Notes: generated by a model not told the origin, from the sequence alone. 64,000 nt of DNA from Flavobacterium crassostreae (GCF_001831475.1 NZ_CP017688.1:2963316-3027315); one strand, 5' to 3'. Shown: positions 15,150 to 23,890, numbered from the stretch's first letter. Program-made: numbers and translations.

Positions 15150-15359
15150 TTAGTTTTGAAGTTCAAAATATCCATTAATGTCATAGGTAATTGATAGTGC
15201 TAATTCTTCTTCTAGTTGGTCGATGCTTTGCTCTTCTTCTTCAAATTCATACGATCCGGTCTCAATATTCCATTCGGCATGAAAAGGAGAATTGTCTAAT
15301 CGATATTGGAATATGTTTGCGTCGATTGTTGTGCGTGGAGTAAATAATAGTGTTGCCAT
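15150..15359 (-). CDS. Hypothetical phage protein (69 aa)
   Basis: The start at 15359 gives MATLLFTPRTTIDANIFQYR; a start at 15392 would add 11 residues of no clear sense. The protein is rich in aspartate and glutamate (FEEEEQSIDQLEEELA). No family recognised. It lies in the leftward operon. Confidence 0.6.
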   Translation of the reverse strand: MATLLFTPRTTIDANIFQYRLDNSPFHAEWNIETGSYEFEEEEQSIDQLEEELALSITYDINGYFELQN

Positions 15360-15438
15360 TGTATTGCTTTTTAGAGGTTTATCGTTGAGCAATATTGGGT
15401 TGACATTTTGGAAGTATCAAGCATATTTCTGGTTTTTT

Positions 15439-15699
15439 TTAGAAGGGCAAACCATCATCTATACGTCTATTTTGACAACCATATTGTATCTTCATAACTA
15501 ATGGAGGTTCTGGAGAAAATGAATTTGGAATGGTGATTCCTTTTTGTTCCATCGTATACATCAAAATAGAAATATAATGGTCGTCACCTGAATTATTATA
15601 ATAATTACCTTGATCTAAACTTCTTGATATCTGTAAACAATCAGCTTCATTAAAACAATCCCTTCCTAATACACCACCACAAGCGCTACAAGTTCTCAT
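15439..15699 (-). CDS. Hypothetical phage protein with N-terminal cysteines (86 aa)
   Basis: The N-terminus RTCSACGGVLGRDCF has a CxxC and further cysteines that could bind zinc. The rest is not recognised. It overlaps the upstream gene by 14 bp. Confidence 0.6.
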   Translation of the reverse strand: MRTCSACGGVLGRDCFNEADCLQISRSLDQGNYYNNSGDDHYISILMYTMEQKGITIPNSFSPEPPLVMKIQYGCQNRRIDDGLPF

Positions 15700-15928
15700 G
15701 ATTTTTACTTTTCTTTTTGGTTAGTATTAAATGAAATTTATTCTCTTCGGTGACACACTTTTTCACATAGGGATAACCCTCTGCTATTTCAATACAGACT
15801 TCAATACATGCCATTGTGTTCTTAAATTTATGAGAAAATCCATCTGTTATAAGAAATTCATAATTAAAAACAGATTGGCAAACAGTAACAACTTTGCCAA
15901 ATTCTAATAATTTGTCTTTGTCTAACAT
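15686..15928 (-). CDS. Hypothetical phage protein (80 aa)
   Basis: Small mixed helix-strand protein, with the opening MLDKDKLLEFGKVVTVCQ. No domain recognised. It lies 4 bp after the ASCH gene and overlaps the next gene, so it belongs to the operon. Confidence 0.6.
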   Translation of the reverse strand: MLDKDKLLEFGKVVTVCQSVFNYEFLITDGFSHKFKNTMACIEVCIEIAEGYPYVKKCVTEENKFHLILTKKKSKNHENL

Positions 15929-15932
15929 AATG

Positions 15933-16511
15933 TTAACGATTAAATAGTTTATTATAACATTCTTCTGAGCATACTACAGGCTCTACTGGCTGTCCCATAC
16001 ATCCACATTCATTTCCCGAACAACAATATTGTGCGTCTTGGCCAAAGAATTTTTTGTCACAGCTCATGCAATTTTGATTTGGAATGGGTTCCCAAAATGA
16101 AAGTTTCCCTTTTATGTTTAGGATTGGCTTATCGTAAAGAACTGGATTAGCAAGTACCCAGTTGTAAATAGGCTTATGTGCATACATCAGCTCACCTTCA
16201 ATTGTTTTTCCTTTAATTTCTGTTATTTCAGCCCAGATACTTGGGTGATTTATAACACAATCAATAATATCAACTTCTCCAATGATGGCTGATACTGGTC
16301 TGTCTGGAAAAGGAGGTGCAGCAGTCCAATGAAAACTCATTACTTCAATTTGCTTTTGATTTAGTAATTCATATAATGCTCCAGCATCTTTTGCAGAAGC
16401 ATGAAGATAAATCCTACCTCTAAAATTAGTTTTCCAAGTTCTATTCTCAATATTTTTTATTCCGTGTGCTATTAATGATGCCCATGGTTGCTTTATAGAT
16501 AATGCTTTCAT
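15933..16511 (-). CDS. ASCH domain protein with a cysteine-rich C-terminus
   Basis: 192 residues. Residues 1-125 match the ASCH fold: MKALSIKQPWASLIAHGIKN, then ENRTW and RGRIYLHAS. ASCH domains bind RNA or modified nucleosides; some are hydrolases of modified cytidines. The last 45 residues carry eight or more cysteines (CMSCDKKF, CCSGNECGC, CSEEC), a likely zinc-binding tail that is not part of the standard ASCH fold. It overlaps the upstream nuclease gene by 4 bp (ATGA). Confidence 0.82.
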   Translation of the reverse strand: MKALSIKQPWASLIAHGIKNIENRTWKTNFRGRIYLHASAKDAGALYELLNQKQIEVMSFHWTAAPPFPDRPVSAIIGEVDIIDCVINHPSIWAEITEIKGKTIEGELMYAHKPIYNWVLANPVLYDKPILNIKGKLSFWEPIPNQNCMSCDKKFFGQDAQYCCSGNECGCMGQPVEPVVCSEECYNKLFNR

Positions 16512-16951
16512 AGTTCGGGATGTCTTATAATTTTTAATAAATCATTTTCTAAATTCTGGTAATTCAAAGCCGTATATCGAAGCACTCTCCAGTTATTTTG
16601 AATGGCAAGATTGTATTTGTTGCAATCTTCTGAAAATCCCACAGGGGTCGTATGACGGCTTTTTTTGGAGAAGATACCTTCGTATTCAATTCCTAGCTTT
16701 AAATCCAACAGAGCCCAATCAAAGCGATAATTACGTACTGCATCAAACTTATGCTCGGTTACAAATCCAGTTATTATCCCTTGTTGTTTTAAACTCATTA
16801 AAATAAATTCGATAGTATTTTTCTCTACTGAAATTTTTTCAATTTTTATTTTAGGTGTTCTACCATCGGTAATACCGATTTCTGGTTTTGAATCAAAAAC
16901 CTTCAAACCATTTGCTTTTGCTTTTTGTAAATCATTTTCAGTCCACCTCAT
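16508..16951 (-). CDS. Probable PD-(D/E)XK-type phage endonuclease
   Basis: 147 residues. EHKFDAVRNYRFDWALLDLK (about 73-92) and LGIEYEGIF (94-102) give the D...ExE pattern, followed by SRHTTPVGFSEDCNKYN and the GWRVLRYT-like WRVLRYTALN. This matches a group of phage and bacterial restriction-enzyme-fold nucleases acting on DNA ends or junctions. The exact substrate is not known. It overlaps its neighbours on both sides by 4 bp. Confidence 0.7.
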   Translation of the reverse strand: MRWTENDLQKAKANGLKVFDSKPEIGITDGRTPKIKIEKISVEKNTIEFILMSLKQQGIITGFVTEHKFDAVRNYRFDWALLDLKLGIEYEGIFSKKSRHTTPVGFSEDCNKYNLAIQNNWRVLRYTALNYQNLENDLLKIIRHPEL

Positions 16952-17154
16952 CGCACATAAATTGAAATTTCTACACTAAAAATTGTTACTCTAAAACTTT
17001 CTAAGGGATTTTTAAATCCTATCGAAAAAGGTCTAAATTCATTCCTAGTTCTAAACAAATTTTCTAGTTTAACCGAAACAATATCGTCATCAATTTGTGG
17101 GTTTTTAGCTTGAAAAATTATCCAAAGAGTGCCGTAGTATGTATTAAATCTCAT
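16948..17154 (-). CDS. Hypothetical phage protein (68 aa)
   Basis: Short protein with no recognised motif; 4-bp start-stop overlaps with both neighbours support that it is translated. Confidence 0.6.
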   Translation of the reverse strand: MRFNTYYGTLWIIFQAKNPQIDDDIVSVKLENLFRTRNEFRPFSIGFKNPLESFRVTIFSVEISIYVR

Positions 17155-17978
17155 CTTTCAATCTGATTTTTGAACTCTTGAAAGTCCGTTAGATACTCTT
17201 TCAAAATATTGGACACCAAAATGCTTTTGCATTTATTGGCCACGGATCCAATGATTTTCCCTTTTTCAATTTTATTTTTAGCATCCTCAATTATTATTTT
17301 GGCTGAGTGAAAATGTCTTTTGGTTGTTTCTTGAACCAACTCCACTAAATAGATTTTAGCTTGCTGGGCATACATTTCTTTTTTTTTAGCCTTAGAGATG
17401 TTTATCCTGCCATTGGCTTCTAAATTTTCATAAAGCAGCCAAGCATCCAAACTTAAACCAGTTGCTTTTAAATCCTCAAAAACAATTTTAAACAGCGCTT
17501 CTTTGTTTTGTATTATTTCTTTTTCGGTCATAGGGTTTGGTTGTTCTAAAAGAGTTTTTTTCTTAAAGTCATAGGCTCTAAGACTATCGTTTCTAAATTC
17601 TTTGTAAGCATTTAGTACCTCTGCTACTACAACACAGTCTAGAATTCGATATACTTTCAGCTCTGGAAATTCTTTAGCGATGAACATTTTAAAAGCTTCT
17701 TTGATTTCTGGAACCGTTAGGCTTCCAAACTTTGTTTTTATCAAATCAAAAATTAAAATCATTTGCTTATCGAGTTGTAATTTTTCTTCTTCACTTGAAA
17801 CTTTGATGTTTATTATTGTGATCAAGAAGTTTAGTAAGCTATTTATATCTTGTTTTGATTCAATAGTTTTTACTTTGGGATAATCTTCATTCAGAATTGC
17901 AAGCGTGGGTCTCAATAACCCGGTCAACGCTAAATTCGTATGCTTTTTTGATTTGGGGTATAATTTGTTGTTTTGCAT
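17151..17978 (-). CDS. Hypothetical helical phage protein of the replication block (275 aa)
   Basis: Long helices dominate; no Walker motif, so it is not an ATP-dependent loader. It begins inside the end of the replication-initiator gene (overlap 92 bp) and precedes the nuclease gene. A role next to replication initiation is inferred only from position. A later start is possible and would reduce the overlap. Confidence 0.6.
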   Translation of the reverse strand: MQNNKLYPKSKKHTNLALTGLLRPTLAILNEDYPKVKTIESKQDINSLLNFLITIINIKVSSEEEKLQLDKQMILIFDLIKTKFGSLTVPEIKEAFKMFIAKEFPELKVYRILDCVVVAEVLNAYKEFRNDSLRAYDFKKKTLLEQPNPMTEKEIIQNKEALFKIVFEDLKATGLSLDAWLLYENLEANGRINISKAKKKEMYAQQAKIYLVELVQETTKRHFHSAKIIIEDAKNKIEKGKIIGSVANKCKSILVSNILKEYLTDFQEFKNQIER

Positions 17979-18663
17979 TTTGCAAGTTTTGATTTTGTAA
18001 ATTTTTGATCCAGGAAGCGTTGAAGCCTTTCCAGTCTTTTTCGATGCAGATTATTAAAACTTCATCAATGGACAATTTTGATATTTCAACTTGTTTTAAA
18101 AAACCTGATAAAGCGGTTTCGCTGTTAGTTGCTTTTTTTGTTTTTCTAACTTTTAACCAATCATCAACTAATTTTTCTAAGCCTCCTTTTTTGACTAATA
18201 CATTTCTAAAAGAAAAAATTTCTTTTGTCTCTTTTTCTAAAAGAGTATTATTGTTTAGTTGTTTAGTTGTTCTATTGTTTAGTTGTTTAACTATGGTATC
18301 AGTTGCTTTGTCAAGTGCTTCGTCAGTTGCTTTTATAGTTGCTTTGTCAAGTGCTTCGTCAGTTGCTTTGTCAATTTTTGACAAAGCAACTATTTTACTT
18401 TGATGCTGGTTTTTACTATCTGCAACCAATTTTATAAAACCAAATTGAAATAAATCATCTAGCGTTTTTTTATAAGTGTTGTACGAACCTATCCCTAAAG
18501 CTTCCATTGTAACTGTTGTAGGTAATCCAAATTCTTTTTTTTGACCTAATCGATTCCACAGGTCCACTACATAAAAAAACATATCCGAATGTGCCGCTTT
18601 TACCCTTTTAGGATTTTGAAATTTGTAATTATACCATGCTCTTGTTAAATCGTATCCATTCAT
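17887..18663 (-). CDS. Phage replication-initiator-like winged-helix protein
   Basis: 258 residues. The N-terminal 100 residues (ARAWYNYKFQNPKRVKAAHS-like opening, then FGLPTTVTMEALGIGSYNTY and KTLDDLFQFGFIKLV) have the winged-helix layout of phage replication-initiation proteins. A low-complexity linker (KATDEALDKAT repeated) follows, then a helical C-terminal domain. In lambda-type phages the origin lies inside the initiator gene; here the linker is encoded by direct and inverted DNA repeats (18250-18390) that could be that origin. Confidence 0.7.
   Translation of the reverse strand: MNGYDLTRAWYNYKFQNPKRVKAAHSDMFFYVVDLWNRLGQKKEFGLPTTVTMEALGIGSYNTYKKTLDDLFQFGFIKLVADSKNQHQSKIVALSKIDKATDEALDKATIKATDEALDKATDTIVKQLNNRTTKQLNNNTLLEKETKEIFSFRNVLVKKGGLEKLVDDWLKVRKTKKATNSETALSGFLKQVEISKLSIDEVLIICIEKDWKGFNASWIKNLQNQNLQNAKQQIIPQIKKAYEFSVDRVIETHACNSE
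18250..18390. repeat. Iteron-like repeats in the initiator gene; candidate phage origin
   Basis: Seen: a TTGTTTAGTTGT cluster at 18250-18290; two identical 33-bp units at 18301-18333 and 18337-18369, period 36 bp; and a perfect inverted repeat at 18362-18390 with 13-bp arms (GTTGCTTTGTCAA / TTGACAAAGCAAC) around TTT. A lambda-like origin inside the initiator gene is inferred. A purely protein-level repeat of the linker is the alternative, but it does not require the perfect hairpin. Confidence 0.5.
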
Positions 18664-18688
18664 TTAGGTTGCTCTCTTTTATAAAAAA

Positions 18689-20518
18689 TTATTTAAATAA
18701 ATCAATTACTCTACTAACAATGCTTACCGGAACATTGTCCTCTGCTCCTGTAATTTCGTTTGCTATTGCTTTTTTTTCTTGAATAATATCATACAGCCAT
18801 TGGTCTAAGGTATTTTCTCCCAATAAATAAGTTGCTCTAACATTGCTTGGTTGCCCCATACGGTGACAACGTGCTTCACATTGCTCACAATCTGCTTGTG
18901 TCCATGGCAATTCTAGCATTAAAACTTCACTGCTGGCCGTTAGGGTTAAACCCACCCCTCCTGCCTTATGGTTTAGGATAATGATATTGGCACCGCCAGC
19001 GCGTTGAAAACTATCCACAGCGGCTTGTTTTTGATGTTCATTATCTTGACCCGTTACTGTAACCGCTTTAGGATATTCTTTTTTGAGTAAATCAACTACC
19101 GTCTTATGCTTACAGAACACCACTATCTTTTGATCCGATTCTACAATTTCGTCGATATACTCCTTTGCAGCTTCAATCTTGCCTATGGCTGATAATTGCA
19201 ACAACATGGTAATTTGAACAATCACGTGGCCATTAATCTTTTTCTTGATTTCAGCATCTGTAAGATCACTACTTGTTAAAAAGGCTTGAAAGTCATTCTT
19301 TACTCGGTCAAATTCTGCTTTATTTGTTATCGAACAAATCAAAGTTTGTCGTGACAAAGGGGGTAAATCTTTCAGTACGTCCTCTTTTTTCCGCATGAAA
19401 TAGCAATTCACATTCATCAAGTAGTTTAGCTCCTTCAAATTAGATTTACCTCTACCTCCTTCGCAATAGCGTTCCTTGAACCCATTTGCGCCACCAAAAT
19501 GGTTTAATTTGAATATGATAGCCAATTGGCTAAATAAATCAATTGGAAGGTTCACAACGGGTGTTCCTGTAAGTCCTATGATGTATTTTTTGTGCTTGGT
19601 TATGTTAATACATATCTTTGCTCGGATGGATTTAGGATTTTTTAACTTGTGTATTTCATCAATAATTGCAGATTTAAACAACCCGATTCTTGGGTCCATA
19701 ATAATCTGAGTAGAATGCTGTAAGTCTTTAGTGGCTGGTTTAGAAGTCACAAAGAATTTCTCCAATGATTCAAAATTCACTATAAAAACATCCGCTAATC
19801 CCATTTCGTGAAAACGGTGCCAATTGGTTCTTAAACTATGGTTTAAAATCATGGCCTTTTTATCGGTCCACATTTCAAACTCTCGTTTCCAGTTTTCTTT
19901 CAATGCAGAAGGACAAATTACTATACATGGAAAAACTACTTCTTCCATCTTTTCAGCACCTATTAGTGTACCGATACTCTGCAATGTTTTCCCAAGACCT
20001 GGTTGGTCTCCGTTTATAAATCTTTTTAATTCCATGCCTCTAGCCATTCCTTCATCTTGATATGGCCTAGGCTTAAAACCTTTTGTTTTATGAACAATGC
20101 CAAGATCTATTTTAAGTTTCGGAAGGAGTGGAATTACATCTACCTTTTCAGGGAGATTGTCTTTTATTATTACATGAGATGCTTTACATTTCTTGCCAAT
20201 TGCATAGACATGTGATTTGCATTCAATAGGCACTACATATACTTTCTTTTCATGATTCCATCTGGCCACTGGTTCATACTTTCTCCAAGTTATTTTTTCA
20301 GTATCTTTTGCATGCTCCAGTGGGATGTTAATTTGATTGATATCTTCACAAAGAGCGGTACCAACAATTGCCGGCGAAGAAATATAAGAACCTGAGAAAA
20401 TACTTGTTTCCCATTGTCTTACAGTAGTAATACATTTTACTCTTTGGGTTTGGTATTCTTTGAATCTGCCAAAACCAACAGCGATATGAAACTCGTTTAA
20501 AAATTCTACTATTTGCAT
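18689..20518 (-). CDS. SNF2-family DNA helicase/translocase
   Basis: 609 residues. Helicase motifs in order: QPGLGKTLQSIG (I, near residue 165), DEIHKLKN (II, near 287), LTGTP (III, near 316), and in the C-terminal half NHKAGGVGLTLTAS (V, near 520) and QCEARCHRMGQ (VI, near 550). SNF2 enzymes move along double-stranded DNA; phage members often sit with replication and recombination genes. The first 140 residues are a separate N-terminal region. It overlaps the upstream PcfJ-like gene by one base. Confidence 0.93.
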   Translation of the reverse strand: MQIVEFLNEFHIAVGFGRFKEYQTQRVKCITTVRQWETSIFSGSYISSPAIVGTALCEDINQINIPLEHAKDTEKITWRKYEPVARWNHEKKVYVVPIECKSHVYAIGKKCKASHVIIKDNLPEKVDVIPLLPKLKIDLGIVHKTKGFKPRPYQDEGMARGMELKRFINGDQPGLGKTLQSIGTLIGAEKMEEVVFPCIVICPSALKENWKREFEMWTDKKAMILNHSLRTNWHRFHEMGLADVFIVNFESLEKFFVTSKPATKDLQHSTQIIMDPRIGLFKSAIIDEIHKLKNPKSIRAKICINITKHKKYIIGLTGTPVVNLPIDLFSQLAIIFKLNHFGGANGFKERYCEGGRGKSNLKELNYLMNVNCYFMRKKEDVLKDLPPLSRQTLICSITNKAEFDRVKNDFQAFLTSSDLTDAEIKKKINGHVIVQITMLLQLSAIGKIEAAKEYIDEIVESDQKIVVFCKHKTVVDLLKKEYPKAVTVTGQDNEHQKQAAVDSFQRAGGANIIILNHKAGGVGLTLTASSEVLMLELPWTQADCEQCEARCHRMGQPSNVRATYLLGENTLDQWLYDIIQEKKAIANEITGAEDNVPVSIVSRVIDLFK

Positions 20519-21876
20519 TAGCTTACTTCTTTTAATTTTTTATATTTCTTTTGTTTTTCAGGATCCATTTTGCTTTTTATTTTTGCTAGATTACTCTTTA
20601 TCAACGAAACAATTTTATTATGATAGTCTGTAGATTTGTTATTAATTCCTCTAGATTGCACTATAGTGAGTTCTGGCATTTTAATCTCTATTGTTTCAGT
20701 ACGTTTGCCGTTTACTTTAGCAGAAAAGATTAATGATTTTTCCTTGAGATAATATTCATTGGTAAAAACACAATGCCCTAATTCATCTCCTTCTTGTTTG
20801 AATTCATCAATGCTTTTTAACATCGCAATTGATATATTGCCTTTGGTAAATTCTAAGTCAAAGAATTTTTGACATCTTTCAGAATATTCAATAATCACTT
20901 TCTCAAGTTTTTGTTGACGTTTGATAACTTCGACTCTATTTCTCTCTCTCTCTTGAGCTTCTAAAATGATGTTTTTCTTTTTCACCAAACGATCGTGCTC
21001 TTTGTCTAGATTTGTTGGACAAACATATTTTGGATTATGCAAATCCTTATTGAAATAACTCAACAATTCTAGGTAGTCATACCATATTCCAGCATCTTTA
21101 ATCTTGTATTTATTCCTAATCACAATCTTAATTTGCGCCCAAAATTCATGATGTTTTGTTTGTTTGTGAAGCGCATAGTTTAGCAGTTCTTTTTGTCTGG
21201 CTTTTAATAGTGTTTCCAGAATAGGTGCACGGTCAAGTTTATTAATCAAAACCCTGTAATCACAATCATGCTTGTAGGCTGTTAATCCGTACTTTTTAAA
21301 CTTTGGCAAAATTTCTGCACCTGGACAATTATAATCTGAAAAAAAACTATCGTATTGACTTCCCTTATAACTTCTACTCCATCCACCACTAGTTGGATTT
21401 CTTATTTCATAATCCGTTGAATTAAATCCATCACCGGTCCATCCTGTAGTTCTACCAACGATTACTCTTTTCTTCTTATCGCAATCATTCCACTCTTCAA
21501 AAAGACTACGAAAACTATATCTTGGTGGTTTATTTTTATGCATGTGCTTCCAGCAAGAAAAATATCTGAACAATTGAAATCTACCTATCACTTGAGTTAC
21601 TGAATATGTTAAAATTTGAGCAGCTATTCCTCCATTTTGAGTAGTTAGTTTTTTTAATTTCTTTTTGCATGAAGGGCATTCCACTCCTAATAATTCTTCA
21701 TGCCAAACTTGTGTAGGCTTCCAATTGTGATTACATTCTAAGCATACTAAGCTCTTGTAATGAGTTGTGTAATAGAAGTTATGTTTAGAAATCACATAAG
21801 GTTCCTGTTCTTTTGGATTGTTTAATCTTTGATGAAGATTCCAAACTTCTACTTGTAGTTTTGTTTTTGGTTTCAT
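20518..21876 (-). CDS. PcfJ-like protein
   Basis: 452 residues. An N-terminal zinc ribbon (CLECNHNW near 40, CPSCKKK near 64) and a C-terminal PcfJ-type domain (GDELGHCVFTNEYYLKEKSL near 355, then ETIEIKMPELTIVQSRG) are visible. PcfJ genes occur on conjugative plasmids and phages, nearly always beside PcfK, as here. The molecular role is not established. Confidence 0.82.
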   Translation of the reverse strand: MKPKTKLQVEVWNLHQRLNNPKEQEPYVISKHNFYYTTHYKSLVCLECNHNWKPTQVWHEELLGVECPSCKKKLKKLTTQNGGIAAQILTYSVTQVIGRFQLFRYFSCWKHMHKNKPPRYSFRSLFEEWNDCDKKKRVIVGRTTGWTGDGFNSTDYEIRNPTSGGWSRSYKGSQYDSFFSDYNCPGAEILPKFKKYGLTAYKHDCDYRVLINKLDRAPILETLLKARQKELLNYALHKQTKHHEFWAQIKIVIRNKYKIKDAGIWYDYLELLSYFNKDLHNPKYVCPTNLDKEHDRLVKKKNIILEAQERERNRVEVIKRQQKLEKVIIEYSERCQKFFDLEFTKGNISIAMLKSIDEFKQEGDELGHCVFTNEYYLKEKSLIFSAKVNGKRTETIEIKMPELTIVQSRGINNKSTDYHNKIVSLIKSNLAKIKSKMDPEKQKKYKKLKEVS

Positions 21877-21886
21877 AAATCATCAT

Positions 21887-22399
21887 TTAAAATAATCCCA
21901 ATTGTTGAACTGGTTTTACACCTTCGGTTTTGGTAGTCTTTGGCTTTCTAGTCAATTTATCTTTTTCCTCATCTACTACTTTGTCAATAGCTTTCTGTTT
22001 CACATCCTTAAGATCTTCTTCGGTAAGTTCCACAGTTCCCACTAGCGCTTTTTTAGCATCTTCTTTAGCTTCAGCAACAGCCATATCCATCGCTTTTTCT
22101 TTAGCTTGTGCTTTTTCTTCTTCTGTAAGTTTAACTGACCGGTTTATTACTACTTTACCACTAACAGCTTTGATATTTTTAACATCATCTTCATCATAGT
22201 AATGAACTGCCCAGCCAAATACTTCCTCATCTGCATAACCTTGTGAGCCTCCGTTTTTTGCACATTGCATAACATAGTTGCAGCATTCATCCAGATTCTT
22301 GTTTTCTTTTTTGTAGGTCTCTGCAAAGAGTTCATCTTCTGCAGCAAGTTTATCTAAATAAGTCTTAATTGTTTCCTTAAATGCATTTGATGCTTTCAT
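21887..22399 (-). CDS. PcfK-like protein
   Basis: 170 residues. The N-terminal part (FKETIKTYLDKLAAEDELFA, then CCNYVMQCAKNGGSQGYADE and EVFGWAVHYYDED) matches the PcfK pattern. The C-terminal half is a charged helix rich in lysine and glutamate, with a repeated LTEE(E/D)... segment, ending in KPVQQLGLF, which resembles the QLxLF clamp-binding motif. The sliding-clamp gene is the next gene upstream, so a PcfK-clamp contact is plausible. PcfJ lies 11 bp downstream. Confidence 0.85.
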   Translation of the reverse strand: MKASNAFKETIKTYLDKLAAEDELFAETYKKENKNLDECCNYVMQCAKNGGSQGYADEEVFGWAVHYYDEDDVKNIKAVSGKVVINRSVKLTEEEKAQAKEKAMDMAVAEAKEDAKKALVGTVELTEEDLKDVKQKAIDKVVDEEKDKLTRKPKTTKTEGVKPVQQLGLF

Positions 22400-22409
22400 A
22401 ATTCAGATT

Positions 22410-23495
22410 TTAGCTAGCGTTAATAGGTCCTACAATTGCTCTTATGTTTTCGGCTATGAAAATACATGGCTTACTTCCGTCTGTAATATTCATTTCAATG
22501 CTTTCCTCAATAGCTATAAGCATATTGTTTATATAGTTTGCATTGAAAGCTATATTGATTTCTTCATCTGAATATTCGCAAGGCAAAGTTTCCTTAGCCT
22601 CGTACTTTTGAAGTTCATTGATGAATGACAATTCCACAATATTTTCTTTAATACAGAACTTTACCGTTTGATTATTTTGATCGGTAAGGGCGTACAATCT
22701 TTTGATAGCCGGTGCAATGATTCCGTTATCGATGGTTAGCTTTTTATCTGGAGAATATGTTTCAAAAATTCTAGTGTATGGAGGAAAAACAGCACTACTC
22801 AAAATTGCATTTACTTCCTTTCCTTCCATCGATAAAAACAAATGACTATCTGTATAGCTTAATTCTATATCTTCATTAGGTGATATAATTTGAATTAAAT
22901 GACTTGCAATACTTCTAGATACAGTTAAATCCTTTTCTACTCCTGCAGCAGTCATAGAATATTCAAGTATTACATTTCCATCTGTACTTACGATTTTGGT
23001 ACCTTCTTTTTTAATGGAAATCAAAACATTATGCATGTTGGTTACATTTGTTTTGTCAGTGAATAACAATGCTTTTTTGATTGCATCTATCAGTTGGGTT
23101 GATTCTATTTTAACTGTGTCAGTGGCTGTTTTTTCTTTTGATCCAGGAAATGTTGACGGATCTACTAATGGAACAACATAAGTTCCTGTTTCGGAAAGAA
23201 TTTTCAAATTCATTTTTTCCAAAACCAATTCTATTGGCATGCTTGGAAATCCCTTAAGAATGTTTGAAACTAATTTATATGGCACGCAAGTTTTAAATGC
23301 GTCTTTAGAATCGATTGCTAATTCAACTCTTGATCTTATTTCTAAGTTATCAGAAATAAAAATCAATTTATTTTCCTGAAGCTTAATTAAAATATTATCT
23401 AAAATTGGCAAGGCGTGGTTTCCCTTTACAATTCCTCCAACGGTCTGCACCGCTTTTAAAATGTCTTTACTGTTTACTACTAATTTAATACTCAT
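22410..23495 (-). CDS. Phage DNA polymerase III beta subunit (sliding clamp)
   Basis: 361 residues from ATG 23493-23495 (MSIKLVVNSKDILKAVQTVG). It has the three-fold clamp layout: domain I with GNHALPILDNILIKL, domain II near 125-240 (KKALLFTDKTNVTNMHNVLI), domain III to the end. An upstream start would overlap the gene before it and adds a non-family N-terminus. Clamps tether polymerases and recruit QLxLF-type partners. A phage-owned clamp can replace or compete with the host DnaN. Confidence 0.9.
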   Translation of the reverse strand: MSIKLVVNSKDILKAVQTVGGIVKGNHALPILDNILIKLQENKLIFISDNLEIRSRVELAIDSKDAFKTCVPYKLVSNILKGFPSMPIELVLEKMNLKILSETGTYVVPLVDPSTFPGSKEKTATDTVKIESTQLIDAIKKALLFTDKTNVTNMHNVLISIKKEGTKIVSTDGNVILEYSMTAAGVEKDLTVSRSIASHLIQIISPNEDIELSYTDSHLFLSMEGKEVNAILSSAVFPPYTRIFETYSPDKKLTIDNGIIAPAIKRLYALTDQNNQTVKFCIKENIVELSFINELQKYEAKETLPCEYSDEEINIAFNANYINNMLIAIEESIEMNITDGSKPCIFIAENIRAIVGPINAS

Positions 23496-23514
23496 TGTCT
23501 CTGAAATTTGATTT

Positions 23515-23670
23515 TTATTTAATTTTTTCTGAATATGCAGTCTTATACTGGCCATATACTTTATATTCAAATTCATAACTGCCGTTTTTATAAACTTCTG
23601 TTACGGTTGCAGTTGCAGTATCAGAAGAACCGTGTCCCCATTGATACTCAAATGTGTCTCCTTTATTCAT
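23515..23670 (-). CDS. Small beta-rich hypothetical protein (51 aa)
   Basis: The start at 23670 gives MNKGDTFEYQWGHGSSDTAT, preceded by the end of the upstream gene. The strand pattern and the KGD opening resemble the small proteins at 3816-3965 and 13943-14122. It may be a Tudor- or KOW-like small barrel; function unknown. Confidence 0.6.
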   Translation of the reverse strand: MNKGDTFEYQWGHGSSDTATATVTEVYKNGSYEFEYKVYGQYKTAYSEKIK

Positions 23671-23680
23671 TTTTATTTTT

Positions 23681-23890
23681 TTATATAATTTGGTATTGAT
23701 GGGTATATCCAAACTCTTTTAAAAGCTTGTTAGCGAACTTCCCTTTTGGAATCCCCGAAAAACTTCTCTTTCGGGGATTTAATAATTGGTAGTCTTCTGG
23801 CTCTTGACTTTTGACTTTGGCATGCAAATAATACCTGCGTTTATTTAGCCTCAATCTTCTACTTCGTATACTACATTTCTTGGTCAGCAT
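23681..23890 (-). CDS. Basic hypothetical phage protein (69 aa)
   Basis: From ATG 23888-23890: very basic N-terminus (KKCSIRSRRLRLNKRRYYL) and the C-terminal IPKGKFANKLLKEFGYTHQY. It overlaps the end of the upstream gene by 20 bp. The basic charge suggests nucleic-acid contact. Moderate confidence because of the overlap and short length. Confidence 0.5.
   Translation of the reverse strand: MLTKKCSIRSRRLRLNKRRYYLHAKVKSQEPEDYQLLNPRKRSFSGIPKGKFANKLLKEFGYTHQYQII

Noticed and set aside
3989-15403. Identical 17-mer GAGCAATATTGGGTTGA at 3989-4005 and 15387-15403
   Set aside because: One copy encodes the C-terminus of the methyltransferase, the other lies before a small gene; no structure or further copies, so treated as chance or an old duplication.
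18005-18403. Rightward 132-aa frame over the initiator gene
   Set aside because: Shadow of the repeat-containing linker; no start context and against the operon direction.
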